Assembly (NCBI RefSeq): GCF_040545875.1
Contig: NZ_JBEPMR010000014.1
Length of the DNA: 64,000 nucleotides
DNA from: Faecalicatena_A orotica
Lineage (GTDB): Bacteria > Bacillota > Clostridia > Lachnospirales > Lachnospiraceae
Reading direction: 5' to 3' (one strand)
Position numbers and translations under genes: made by a program. The notes under the pieces are model-generated. The model was given only the letters and a program-made list of their open reading frames with translations, searched no databases and was not told the origin of the DNA. Below, piece by piece: positions 34,930 through 41,967 of this stretch; the stretch's first letter is position 1; the number at the start of each line of letters is the position of its first letter.

Positions 34930-34937
34930 AAAATGAC

Positions 34938-36161
34938 TTAACTACGGTAATCTGCATTGATGTCGATGTATCCGTGGGTTAAGTCGCATCCCCATGCAGT
35001 TGCTGTTTCTGCACCTTCTTTGATATCGGCAATTGCTGTTACTTCGGACTGAGAGAGTATTTCTGTTGCTTTTTCTTCGCTGTAATCAATTGCAGTACCA
35101 TTTTCTATGATCTGTATTTTCCCTGCTTTGCTTTCAAAGAACAAGTCTACTTTTTCTGGTTCGAACTGTGCACCAGAATATCCCATTGCACACAAGATTC
35201 GCCCCCAGTTTGCATCATGTCCTGCGATCGCGGTTTTCGTGAGATTGGAACAAACAATTGATTTCGCGAGAGTTTTTGCCTGAGTCTTGTCTGATGCACC
35301 CACTACTTTCACTTCAAACAATGCTGTCGCACCTTCACCGTCACCTGCTATTTTTTTTGCAAGATATTCGTTTACTATGTGAAGGGCTTCCGCAAATTTT
35401 TCATAATCTTTTGTTCCGTATTTGATTTTTTCGTTCTTAGCAAGCCCATTTGCGAGCAGCAGAACTGTATCATTTGTGGATGTATCACCATCTACAGAAA
35501 TCATATTATAAGTCTCACTGACGTCTTCACTTAATGCACTCTGCAGTGCTTTCTTTGAAATAACCGCATCGGTAGTAATAAAGGAAAGCATCGTACACAT
35601 ATTTGGATGAATCATCCCAGAGCCCTTTGCCATCCCGCCGATTGTTACTGTTTTACCGCCCACTTCAATTGTTACAGCAATTTCTTTTTCTGCTGTATCT
35701 GTAGTCATAATCGCTTTCGCAGCCTGCGTTCCGCTTTCAATATCTTTATTTTTGTTAACAGCAAGTTTTGCTATACCATTTTTTAATTTATCAATTGGAA
35801 GCTGCATGCCGATCACACCTGTTGAGCCGATCAGGACACCTTCTGCCTCTATGCCAAGTTCTTTTGCTGCGGCTTTTGCAGTTTCTTCGCAATAGCCATA
35901 ACCCTCTTCACCTGTACAGGCATTGGCAATACCCGAATTTACAACGATTGCCTGTGATTTAATACCGTTTTCCACTACATTTTTGTCCCACTTAACAGGT
36001 GCTGCTTTTACAACATTTGTCGTAAATGTTCCTGCTGTCTTGCACGGTTTCTTACTATATATAAGTGCCATATCCGTACGGTCTTTATACTTAATCCCTG
36101 CTGCCACCGATGCTGCCTCAAATCCTTTTGCTGCGGTTACTCCGCCTTTAATAATTTTCAT
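34938..36161 (-). CDS. argJ: Glutamate N-acetyltransferase / ornithine acetyltransferase
   Basis: Transfers acetyl from N-acetylornithine to glutamate, recycling the acetyl group; bifunctional forms also use acetyl-CoA. 407 residues. The precursor cleaves itself into alpha and beta chains at the Ala/Cys-Thr site, here HPNMCTMLSF with Thr190 as the new N-terminal nucleophile. GSTGVIG, AKGSGMIHP and the C-terminal DLTHGYIDINADYRS are conserved. The start is ATG 36161 (MKIIKGGVTAAKGF) with AGGA 9 nt upstream. Codons before it show no SD. It lies between the GNAT gene and argB. Mono- and bifunctional types cannot be separated by eye. Confidence 0.95.
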   Translation of the reverse strand: MKIIKGGVTAAKGFEAASVAAGIKYKDRTDMALIYSKKPCKTAGTFTTNVVKAAPVKWDKNVVENGIKSQAIVVNSGIANACTGEEGYGYCEETAKAAAKELGIEAEGVLIGSTGVIGMQLPIDKLKNGIAKLAVNKNKDIESGTQAAKAIMTTDTAEKEIAVTIEVGGKTVTIGGMAKGSGMIHPNMCTMLSFITTDAVISKKALQSALSEDVSETYNMISVDGDTSTNDTVLLLANGLAKNEKIKYGTKDYEKFAEALHIVNEYLAKKIAGDGEGATALFEVKVVGASDKTQAKTLAKSIVCSNLTKTAIAGHDANWGRILCAMGYSGAQFEPEKVDLFFESKAGKIQIIENGTAIDYSEEKATEILSQSEVTAIADIKEGAETATAWGCDLTHGYIDINADYRS

Positions 36162-36230
36162 ACTTTCCATTCCTTTCTTTACCCATTCAATTCGTACGTA
36201 TTCAATAGTTAAAATAAAAACTTTCAAAAA

Positions 36231-36680
36231 TTATTCGCTTTGATTAAAAGCTGTAATATTTTCCGTATTCAAAACAAAATCATAATAATTCAAATCCAGC
36301 CGCTCTGTCCATCCTATCGTATTCCAGAATGCATTTCCCACATCATTTTTTGTAAATGCAATCAGAGAAACCTTGCTGATTTCTTCCTTTTTTAATGCCT
36401 CCATAGCCATGACAACCATGCCTTTGCCAATACCGCGTCTTCGATATTCCCGATCCACACACACATGATACATACAACCCCTTCTGCCATCATGTCCGCA
36501 TAAAATGCTGCCGACAATCTTCCCGTCCTCCTCTGCAACCACACTCGTTGCCGGATTTCTCTTAAGAAAGCGTCTCACTCCCTCTCTGGAATCATCAATA
36601 CTGCGAATGCCAAAACCCTTGATTGTCATCCACAGGGCATATACACCGTCATAGTCTTCTATTGTCATTACACGAATCAT
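36231..36680 (-). CDS. GNAT-family N-acetyltransferase inside the arginine operon
   Basis: Acetyl-CoA-dependent acetyltransferase of 149 residues. Motif A is VCVDREYRRRGIGKGMV and the C-terminal AFWNTIGWTERLDLNYYDF is typical of small GNATs. It lies between argC and argJ in the same direction, so it may take part in arginine synthesis, for example as a short N-acetylglutamate synthase that starts the acetyl cycle run by ArgJ. Sequence alone does not prove this; it could also acetylate an unrelated small molecule. The start is ATG 36680 (MIRVMTIEDYDG) with SD GAGAGGA; the longer frame from 36740 reads through repeat copy C. Confidence 0.8.
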   Translation of the reverse strand: MIRVMTIEDYDGVYALWMTIKGFGIRSIDDSREGVRRFLKRNPATSVVAEEDGKIVGSILCGHDGRRGCMYHVCVDREYRRRGIGKGMVVMAMEALKKEEISKVSLIAFTKNDVGNAFWNTIGWTERLDLNYYDFVLNTENITAFNQSE

Positions 36681-36703
36681 ATTTATCCTCTCAATTCCAA
36701 TCG

Positions 36704-36802
36704 GGTACACCACAATTTTCATTCCGGTACACCACTTCATTCATTTAGGTACACCACTTAACTCAATTGGGGACGTAGTAAACCTTAAAAAGATTACGTC
36801 CC
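36704..36802 (+). repeat. 22-bp-phased GGTACACC repeat with GGGACGTA hairpin, copy C
   Basis: GGTACACCAC at 36704, 36726 and 36748 and GGGACGTA at 36770, each exactly 22 bp on. GGGACGTA (36770-36777) pairs with TACGTCCC (36795-36802) across a 17-nt loop starting GTAAAC; with flanks the stem is 13 bp (AATTGGGGACGTA). It fills the gap between the argC stop and the GNAT start. Confidence 0.92.
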
Positions 36803-36805
36803 CAA

Positions 36806-37846
36806 TTAAGGGAACATTGGTACTAGTTCCAGTCCTTCTGTTTCTTTAAAGCCAAACATTAGGTTCATGTTCTGCACTGCCTGACCTGCCGCGCCTTTTA
36901 CGAGGTTGTCGATAGCCCCCATCATGATGATGCGTCCGGTTCTTTCGTCTATTTTGAAGTTTATGTCTACGTAATTGCTGCCTTCGACCCATTTTGTCTC
37001 GGGGCAGATATCTTTGTCGAGTACCCGGATAAATTTTTCGTCGGCATAGTATTTATCGTATATGGCCTTTACTTCTTCGTAGGTGACTTCTTTTTTTAGT
37101 TTTGCATATTCTGTTGCGAGGATTCCTCTGTTCATTGGGACCAGATGGGGGGTAAAATTCACAAGGATTTTTTCTCCTGCAGCATATCCCAGCTGTTCTT
37201 CTATCTCAGGGGTATGCCGGTGTGTTGCCACGCCATATGCCTTTATGTTTTCATTGACTTCACAGTAGAGGTTAGGAAGCTTTGCGCCTCTTCCGGCCCC
37301 TGAGGTTCCGGATTTCGCGTCTATGATCAGTGTACTCATATCGATCAGGCCTTCTTTTGCCAGCGGATATGCAGTTAAGATCGAGCAGGTCGTATAGCAT
37401 CCCGGATTGGCGACCAGCCGCGCTTTTTTTACATCTTCTCTGTTGATTTCACACAAACCGTATACAGCTTCTTCTATAAATTCCGGACTCTTGTGTTCAA
37501 TCCCATACCACTTTTCATATACAGACACATCTTTGATTCTGAAATCTGCACTCAAATCTATAATCTTAACTTTTGAAAGAATTTCTTCATTTACAAGTGA
37601 CGCACACAGTCCCTGGGGAGTTGCCGTAAAAATCACGTCTACCTGGCCAGCCAGTTCCTCCATATTATCGTCCATGCACACTGCGTCTACAATTTGAAAC
37701 ATGTTCTGATACACCTGTGCATATTTCTTGTCTATGTAACTTCTGGATCCATACCAGACGATCTCCACTTCTTTATGTGCTGTCAGGATCCTGACAAGTT
37801 CGCCGCCTGCATATCCTGTGGACCCGATAATCCCTGCTTTAATCAT
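36806..37846 (-). CDS. argC: N-acetyl-gamma-glutamyl-phosphate reductase
   Basis: NADPH-dependent reductase forming N-acetylglutamate semialdehyde, 346 residues. The Rossmann motif GSTGYAGGELVRIL is at 8-21. The catalytic Cys is in LVANPGCYTTCSI (near 151), and SGTSGAGRGAKL and HRHTPEIEEQLG follow. It is the first gene of the operon argC-GNAT-argJ-argB-argD and follows a 190-nt leader. Two promoters are visible: a distal one embedded in an ARG-box-like palindrome (38029-38080) and a proximal one at 37879-37907. SD AAAGGAAG precedes ATG 37846. Confidence 0.96.
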   Translation of the reverse strand: MIKAGIIGSTGYAGGELVRILTAHKEVEIVWYGSRSYIDKKYAQVYQNMFQIVDAVCMDDNMEELAGQVDVIFTATPQGLCASLVNEEILSKVKIIDLSADFRIKDVSVYEKWYGIEHKSPEFIEEAVYGLCEINREDVKKARLVANPGCYTTCSILTAYPLAKEGLIDMSTLIIDAKSGTSGAGRGAKLPNLYCEVNENIKAYGVATHRHTPEIEEQLGYAAGEKILVNFTPHLVPMNRGILATEYAKLKKEVTYEEVKAIYDKYYADEKFIRVLDKDICPETKWVEGSNYVDINFKIDERTGRIIMMGAIDNLVKGAAGQAVQNMNLMFGFKETEGLELVPMFP

Positions 37847-37878
37847 AAGTACTACTTCCTTTCCTTTTCTAACTTATT

Positions 37879-37907
37879 ATCATATACCACTTTTTGCATG
37901 AAGTAAA
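37879..37907 (-). promoter_or_regulatory. Second (proximal) promoter for argC
   Basis: Minus strand TTTACT (37907-37902), 17-nt spacer, TATGAT (37884-37879), 33 nt upstream of the argC ATG. Identical boxes drive the acetyltransferase gene at 3932. Confidence 0.55.
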
Positions 37908-38028
37908 GAGTTTCCGGACTTCCCCTTGTTGCTGTGCACGCCCTTAGGGTGTAAACGGTAACATGGAAGAAAGACGTGTACAGTCCCCCTCTTCTGCATA
38001 ATAGTTGTAATCACTCTGCATAAACATA

Positions 38029-38080
38029 AATAACACTTGCATAATTATACATCCGTATTGTATATTATGCAAGTGTTATT
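38029..38080 (-). promoter_or_regulatory. Arginine-operon promoter within a palindromic ARG-box pair
   Basis: Perfect 17-bp arms AATAACACTTGCATAAT (38029-38045) and ATTATGCAAGTGTTATT (38064-38080). Embedded on the minus strand is TTGCAT (38072-38067), 17-nt spacer, TATAAT (38049-38044). Each arm contains an ARG-box-like TTGCATAATnTACA. Further TGCATAA half-sites lie at about 37995 and 38017. ArgR binding here would cover both promoter boxes; that step is inferred. Confidence 0.8.
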
Positions 38081-38119
38081 CGAAAAATTTTAATTTTAGT
38101 CAAATATTCGTTAAAAATT

Positions 38120-39370
38120 TTATCTGCGGATCTGGCCGCTGCCAAAAATGATATATTTTGTAGTCGTCAGTGCCTCCAGCCCCATAGGACCCCTTGCGTG
38201 CAGTTTTTGGGTGCTGATCCCGATCTCTGCCCCGAAGCCGAACTCAAAACCGTCTGTAAAGCGTGTGGAGGCATTTACATAGACTGCCGCTGCATCAATC
38301 TCATCCTGAAATCGCAGTGCATTGGCATAGCTCTCTGTAATAATCGACTCGGAGTGCCCTGTGTTGTAAGTGTTGATGTGTTTAATCGCTGCATCCAGTG
38401 ATTCTACAACCTTAATTGAGATTACAGCGTCCAGATATTCTGTTCCCCAGTCCTCCTCAGATGCGGGTACAATTTCCCCACTCAGTGCGCAGGCAGTCTC
38501 ATCCCCGCGGATTTCCACTGAGTGCAGTTTCAGCCTGCTTACAATCATCGGGATCACCTGCGCGGCCGCATGTTCGTGAATCACCAGCGATTCGCAGGCG
38601 TTGCATACTCCCATTCTCTGCGTCTTCGCATTCTCGATAATATCCACTGCCATGTTTAAATCAGCACCTTCATCTACATAAATATGGCAGTTTCCGGTTC
38701 CGGTCTCGATTACCGGTACTGTGCTGTTCTGGACCACGCTGGCAATCAGGCCCGCTCCACCCCTTGGAATGAGTACATCGATGAATCCGTGCAGTTTCAT
38801 CATTTCATTGACGGTCTCCCGGCTTGTGTCCTCAACAAGCAAAATCAGATCCTGGGGCAGTTTCGCCTTCCTGAGCCCCTCCTTTACCGCATGGACGATT
38901 GCCTTATTCGAATGGATCGCATCGCTCCCGCCTCTTAATATCACGGCATTCCCGGTTTTAAAGCAAAGCCCGAATGCATCAGCCGTGACATTTGGCCTGG
39001 ACTCATAAATAATTCCCACGACCCCGAGCGGCACTCTTCTTTTCCCGATCCGTAGTCCGTTCGGCCGGTTCTTCATGGAAAGGACTTCCCCAGTCGGATC
39101 ATCCAGAGCCGCTATCTGCCGCAGCCCTTCTGCCATATCCTGTACGCGGATTTCCGTGAGCCTGAGCCGGTCTACAAGCGAAGCCTTCATCCCACGCGCT
39201 TCTGCCTCGCTGACATCCTTTTCATTTTCCTGCAGAATGGCTTCCATCTCCAGAAGCAGTTCTTCTGCAACAGATAACAGTCCCTTATTCTTTTCATTCG
39301 TACTCAGCTTCCCTGCCTCTCTGGATGCCGTCTTTGCCCTACTGCCCAATGTTTCCATATAACTGCCCAT
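38120..39370 (-). CDS. proA: Gamma-glutamyl phosphate reductase
   Basis: Second step of proline synthesis, reducing glutamyl-5-phosphate to the semialdehyde with NADPH; 416 residues of the aldehyde dehydrogenase superfamily. It has PLGVVGIIYESRPNVTADAFGLC, ILRGGSDAIHSN, the active-site MGVCNACESLVIHE with the catalytic Cys, and NASTRFTDGFEFGFGAEIGIST. The start is ATG 39370 with AGGAGG 5 nt upstream, inside the 3' end of proB (32-bp overlap), so translation is coupled. It is the last gene of the operon. The arg promoter region lies 40 bp beyond its stop. Confidence 0.96.
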   Translation of the reverse strand: MGSYMETLGSRAKTASREAGKLSTNEKNKGLLSVAEELLLEMEAILQENEKDVSEAEARGMKASLVDRLRLTEIRVQDMAEGLRQIAALDDPTGEVLSMKNRPNGLRIGKRRVPLGVVGIIYESRPNVTADAFGLCFKTGNAVILRGGSDAIHSNKAIVHAVKEGLRKAKLPQDLILLVEDTSRETVNEMMKLHGFIDVLIPRGGAGLIASVVQNSTVPVIETGTGNCHIYVDEGADLNMAVDIIENAKTQRMGVCNACESLVIHEHAAAQVIPMIVSRLKLHSVEIRGDETACALSGEIVPASEEDWGTEYLDAVISIKVVESLDAAIKHINTYNTGHSESIITESYANALRFQDEIDAAAVYVNASTRFTDGFEFGFGAEIGISTQKLHARGPMGLEALTTTKYIIFGSGQIRR

Positions 39371-40406
39371 AACTGCCTCCTGTCATAATCATCGAAAACT
39401 CCGTGGTATCCTGTTTCATCGTTACTGCCTGCCCCTTTGCAGACTCCCTGTCAGAAGGAAATCCCGGCTTCACAAAACCTTCTTTTTGCATTTCATTCCG
39501 GTATGCTTCATCCTTTGGCCCTTCCTTCTTCTGTTTTTTAGCCTGTCTGCGGTACGTTGCACGTTCCGGAGCAAGTTCATTTTCTAATTCCCTGCCATGC
39601 TCTCTGGATAAAAACAGCGTGCCGATCTTCTTTCCTGCCATGATGTCATTGATTGAATAAATATTAGCCCCGTTTGCAATCACCATATCTGCACCCGATG
39701 CCGTCGCAATCTTTGCAGCATCAATCTTGGTAGACATCCCGCCCGTGCCTGTGTCATTCGAAGCCCCTTTCGCCATCTGCTCCAGCTTGTCGTCGATCCC
39801 GACTACCGTATGGATAAACCTCGCATTCGGATTCTTCTTCGGATCATCCGTATACAGGCCTTCAATGTCAGACATGAGGATCAGCAGGTCCGCATCTACC
39901 AGTTTTGCCACATATGCCGCAAGTGTGTCATTATCCCCGAAATTACCATATGACAGTTCATCCACAGATATTGCATCATTTTCGTTCACGATAGGCACGA
40001 CATTCATCCTGAAGAGCTCGTCAAAGGTCTGTCTTGCATTCTTCCTGCATTCCTCGTTCGTTATGGATTCCTTCGTCAGCAGTACCTGTGCTGTCAGCTG
40101 GCTGTATTCGTTAAAAAGCTTTTCGTAGATCATCATAAGCCGCCCCTGGCCGACCGCGGCGCATGCCTGCTTAGCCGCCTCTGTCTCCGGACGGCCGGAA
40201 AGCCCCAGTACATTTCTTCCAATACCGACCGCACCGGAGGAAACTACAATGACTTCCCTGCCCTTGTTTCTTAAGTTAATCAGAATCCTCACGAACTTCT
40301 CCAGTTTATCCAGATTGATATTTCCTGTCTCGTCATAGGTAACTGTCGTAGTTCCTACTTTTATCACAATTCTTTTTTTATTCCCTAAAATCTCTTTTCT
40401 ATCCAT
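39339..40406 (-). CDS. proB: Glutamate 5-kinase with an unusual C-terminal extension
   Basis: First enzyme of proline synthesis, ATP-dependent glutamate kinase, amino acid kinase fold. The catalytic domain (1-265) has VIKVGTTTVT, VVSSGAVGIGRNVLG, PIVNENDAISVDEL, FGDNDTLAAYVA, MSDIEGLYTDDP and GTGGMSTKIDAA, and ends at the usual IGTLF. It is followed not by a PUA domain but by about 85 charged, low-complexity residues (REHGRELENELAPER... KKQKKEGPKDEAYRN) rich in Lys, Glu and Arg. The tail has no recognised fold, and its last codons carry the proA SD. It could be linker-like or a late extension. The start ATG 40406 has SD AGAGGAAGG. Feedback inhibition by proline is expected from the family. 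Confidence 0.93.
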   Translation of the reverse strand: MDRKEILGNKKRIVIKVGTTTVTYDETGNINLDKLEKFVRILINLRNKGREVIVVSSGAVGIGRNVLGLSGRPETEAAKQACAAVGQGRLMMIYEKLFNEYSQLTAQVLLTKESITNEECRKNARQTFDELFRMNVVPIVNENDAISVDELSYGNFGDNDTLAAYVAKLVDADLLILMSDIEGLYTDDPKKNPNARFIHTVVGIDDKLEQMAKGASNDTGTGGMSTKIDAAKIATASGADMVIANGANIYSINDIMAGKKIGTLFLSREHGRELENELAPERATYRRQAKKQKKEGPKDEAYRNEMQKEGFVKPGFPSDRESAKGQAVTMKQDTTEFSMIMTGGSYGQLYGNIGQ

Positions 40407-40460
40407 AATGTTTAACCTTCCTCTTTTTCATTTCACTTATACTGATAAACCGCTGTATGC

Positions 40461-40493
40461 AAAAAGAGAGCCGGATATGCAGTCCGCCTCTCT
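40461..40493 (-). terminator. Second attenuator-like terminator before proB
   Basis: Minus strand GAGAG-G-CGGA, 7-nt loop, TCCG-G-CTCTC followed by TTTTTGC. It begins 3 nt after the stop codon of ORF2 (40495-40497), so a ribosome halted there would cover its 5' arm. Confidence 0.75.
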
Positions 40494-40494
40494 T

Positions 40495-40563
40495 CTAAAG
40501 CCTGCCTTTTAAGACCTCCCAGAAACTGTAGGGAGATTCCAAAAAGAAAAAGGATAGAAGCAT
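40495..40563 (-). CDS. Short leader ORF2 (22 residues) upstream of proB
   Basis: An ORF of 22 codons starting MLLSFFFLESPYSFW with an ideal SD (AGGAGG, 8-nt spacing to ATG 40563). It overlaps terminator 1, whose 3' arm encodes its first codons, and ends just before terminator 2. It is rich in Phe (four) and has one Pro codon (CCC, residue 11). The position suggests a regulatory leader peptide rather than a functional protein. No similarity to a known peptide was recognised. Confidence 0.5.
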   Translation of the reverse strand: MLLSFFFLESPYSFWEVLKGRL

Positions 40564-40584
40564 ATAGTCATCCTCCTATCCTTT
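40541..40584 (-). terminator. First attenuator-like terminator in the proBA leader
   Basis: Plus-strand arms AAAGGATAG (40549-40557) and CTATCCTTT (40576-40584). On the minus strand the hairpin is followed by TTTTTCTTTTT. The SD and ATG of ORF2 lie in its loop. Confidence 0.8.
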
Positions 40585-40649
40585 GTATATGATCCATACA
40601 AGCATTCAGCACAACGATATCCTCTTTACTGCCAATATTCATTTTTATA

Positions 40650-40766
40650 CTATGCGCATACCCCAAGGGGACTCGGAACGCACGGCACAAAAACAACACT
40701 GTCGCAAAGTGGCAGAGTCTGATTAAACCGGTTCATGATGTCAAGGCTGTTACTTTTTGCTTTCAT
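40650..40766 (-). CDS. Short leader ORF1 (38 residues) upstream of proB
   Basis: A 38-residue ORF starting at ATG 40766 with a GGAG SD 8 nt upstream, first in the transcript from the promoter at 40883-40910. It contains four Pro codons (CCA, CCG, CCG, CCC), three of them clustered near its end (VVFVPCVPSPLG). Pro-rich coding just ahead of terminators in a proline operon suggests a leader peptide that senses proline supply. It could also be chance. Confidence 0.45.
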   Translation of the reverse strand: MKAKSNSLDIMNRFNQTLPLCDSVVFVPCVPSPLGVCA

Positions 40767-40882
40767 CACTACAACTCCAATCATTCGTGTGGTCTTCTTG
40801 TTTCAAATTCATTTTGTGACAGTTAACTGTCAGACTGTATGCAGATGCATATTCAGCGCATCCTTTTGCATCAGTTGTTTTT

Positions 40883-40910
40883 ATTTTACCCGCATTTCAT
40901 GATTTGTCAA
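40883..40910 (-). promoter_or_regulatory. Sigma-A promoter of the proBA leader
   Basis: Minus strand TTGACA (40910-40905), 16-nt spacer, TAAAAT (40888-40883), which gives a leader of about 470 nt to proB. No better promoter is seen after the second terminator. Confidence 0.8.
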
Positions 40911-41044
40911 GCGATTTCCTGCATTTTTTCAGTCATTCAAAACTAGACGTCAGTCTAAATGAACTTCGGTCTATCTGCGTATTTCCGCTGTTTAAGATAT
41001 ATACGGAAAAATCGTTTTTATTTAATACACCACAAATTTTCTTT

Positions 41045-41386
41045 TTATGAATTAGAAACCTGTTTTCTTTTCCCGGACTTTACTTTTGGTTCCGGCAGTT
41101 CCATCAATGTCCGCTCTGTCAGTTCTTTTAAGAATGCAGTATCCTCGAGTTCTTCCACCAGATACATCCCCGGTCTGCCTCCATGCGGTGCCGCCGGAAC
41201 TGCCTCCGGCATCATCTCATGTCCTGCCTGCGTCATTTTTACATAAAACTGATTCCCCTCCACTGTTCCAAAAAACTTCCCGTCACACCAGAGTCCATAT
41301 TCACCAAACAGCTTCTTATAGCTGATATTTCCGGCTTCATGCAGCTGTTCTGCAACATATTCCACGAATTCTAATGTTGATGCCAT
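41045..41386 (-). CDS. TfoX N-terminal domain protein
   Basis: Small cytosolic protein of 113 residues matching the TfoX/Sxy N-terminal domain: EFVEYVAEQLHEAG, YKKLFGEYGLWCDGKFFGTVEGNQFYVKMT. The domain is followed by a Pro/Gly-rich stretch and a Lys-rich tail. In gamma-proteobacteria TfoX/Sxy activates competence genes with CRP. In Firmicutes stand-alone N-terminal domains are common and mostly of unknown role, so a competence link here is only suggestive. The start is ATG 41386 with AGGGGA 6 nt upstream; the in-frame ATG 13 codons earlier has no SD. Confidence 0.85.
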   Translation of the reverse strand: MASTLEFVEYVAEQLHEAGNISYKKLFGEYGLWCDGKFFGTVEGNQFYVKMTQAGHEMMPEAVPAAPHGGRPGMYLVEELEDTAFLKELTERTLMELPEPKVKSGKRKQVSNS

Positions 41387-41444
41387 ACATATCCCCTTTC
41401 TAAAGCAGGTATTATCTTCCCGCAAAACTGATGCCTGTCCTATA

Positions 41445-41897
41445 TTATTTAATCCCGATATAGACGTGTATCACCGCATTTTCTACATCTTTATTCTGAT
41501 ACTCTTCAAAATCGCATACGAACGTGCGGTCAAGGTCCATTGCCCAGAGGTTCTTCCAGAATTTTGCAATTTCTGCGTGCAGGTCCCCTGTTACAACGAA
41601 CTTCGCATATTTTCCGGCCGGAATCATAAACAGGCTGGTTCCCTCTGGCAGTGCTCCGGATCCATCCACCTCACAGGCAACGGTTATATCATAGTCGGAC
41701 TTTTCGTCTCCTTCATATCCGGAATAAATGCCAAGTGACTTTCCATTGACCATCCCCGTAATGTGCGGATAGGCTTCCTGATAAAAACGCTGCCACAGCC
41801 CGCCGATCACCTGCGTCATATCCGGTGCAAAGTTATTCGTTCTGGCACGCAGTCCCGCTACCTTTTTCTCCTCTAATTCTACAATTTCGTATTCCAT
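41445..41897 (-). CDS. GyrI-like effector-binding domain protein
   Basis: Stand-alone effector-binding domain of the GyrI/AraC-effector (SOUL-like) superfamily, 150 residues, cytosolic. The pattern YEIVELEEKKVAGLRAR, a central GIYSGYEGDEKSDYDITVACEV, and the final PAGKYAKFVVTGDLHAEIAKFWKNLW are typical. Such domains bind small amphipathic ligands; free-standing ones may sequester or hydrolyse drugs or protect gyrase. A WYL regulator gene lies 70 bp upstream in the same direction and could control it. SD GTAAGG precedes ATG 41897. Confidence 0.83.
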   Translation of the reverse strand: MEYEIVELEEKKVAGLRARTNNFAPDMTQVIGGLWQRFYQEAYPHITGMVNGKSLGIYSGYEGDEKSDYDITVACEVDGSGALPEGTSLFMIPAGKYAKFVVTGDLHAEIAKFWKNLWAMDLDRTFVCDFEEYQNKDVENAVIHVYIGIK

Positions 41898-41967
41898 TTA
41901 TTTAACCTTACCTTTCTGTTTGATAGATTCAGGATAACATGGGAAACACGACAACTGCATGTCATCA

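Larger units (their letters stand above)
40407..41044. other. Long proBA leader and intergenic region
   Basis: 638 bp between the TfoX-domain gene (41045) and proB (40406), both leftward. It contains a sigma-A promoter (40883-40910), ORF1 (40650-40766), an intrinsic terminator (40541-40584), ORF2 (40495-40563) and a second terminator (40461-40493). The part from 40911 to 41044 shows no gene. No T-box signature (AGGGTGGNACCGCG) is present. Confidence 0.75.

Noticed and set aside
36704..36802. CRISPR-like 22-bp periodic repeats
   Set aside because: Only 10 bp per unit is conserved, units end in a hairpin, and three copies lie between ordinary operon genes.
40407..40910. Proline T-box riboswitch upstream of proBA
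   Set aside because: No AGGGTGGNACCGCG box and no recognisable stem I features; leader ORFs and terminators explain the layout better.
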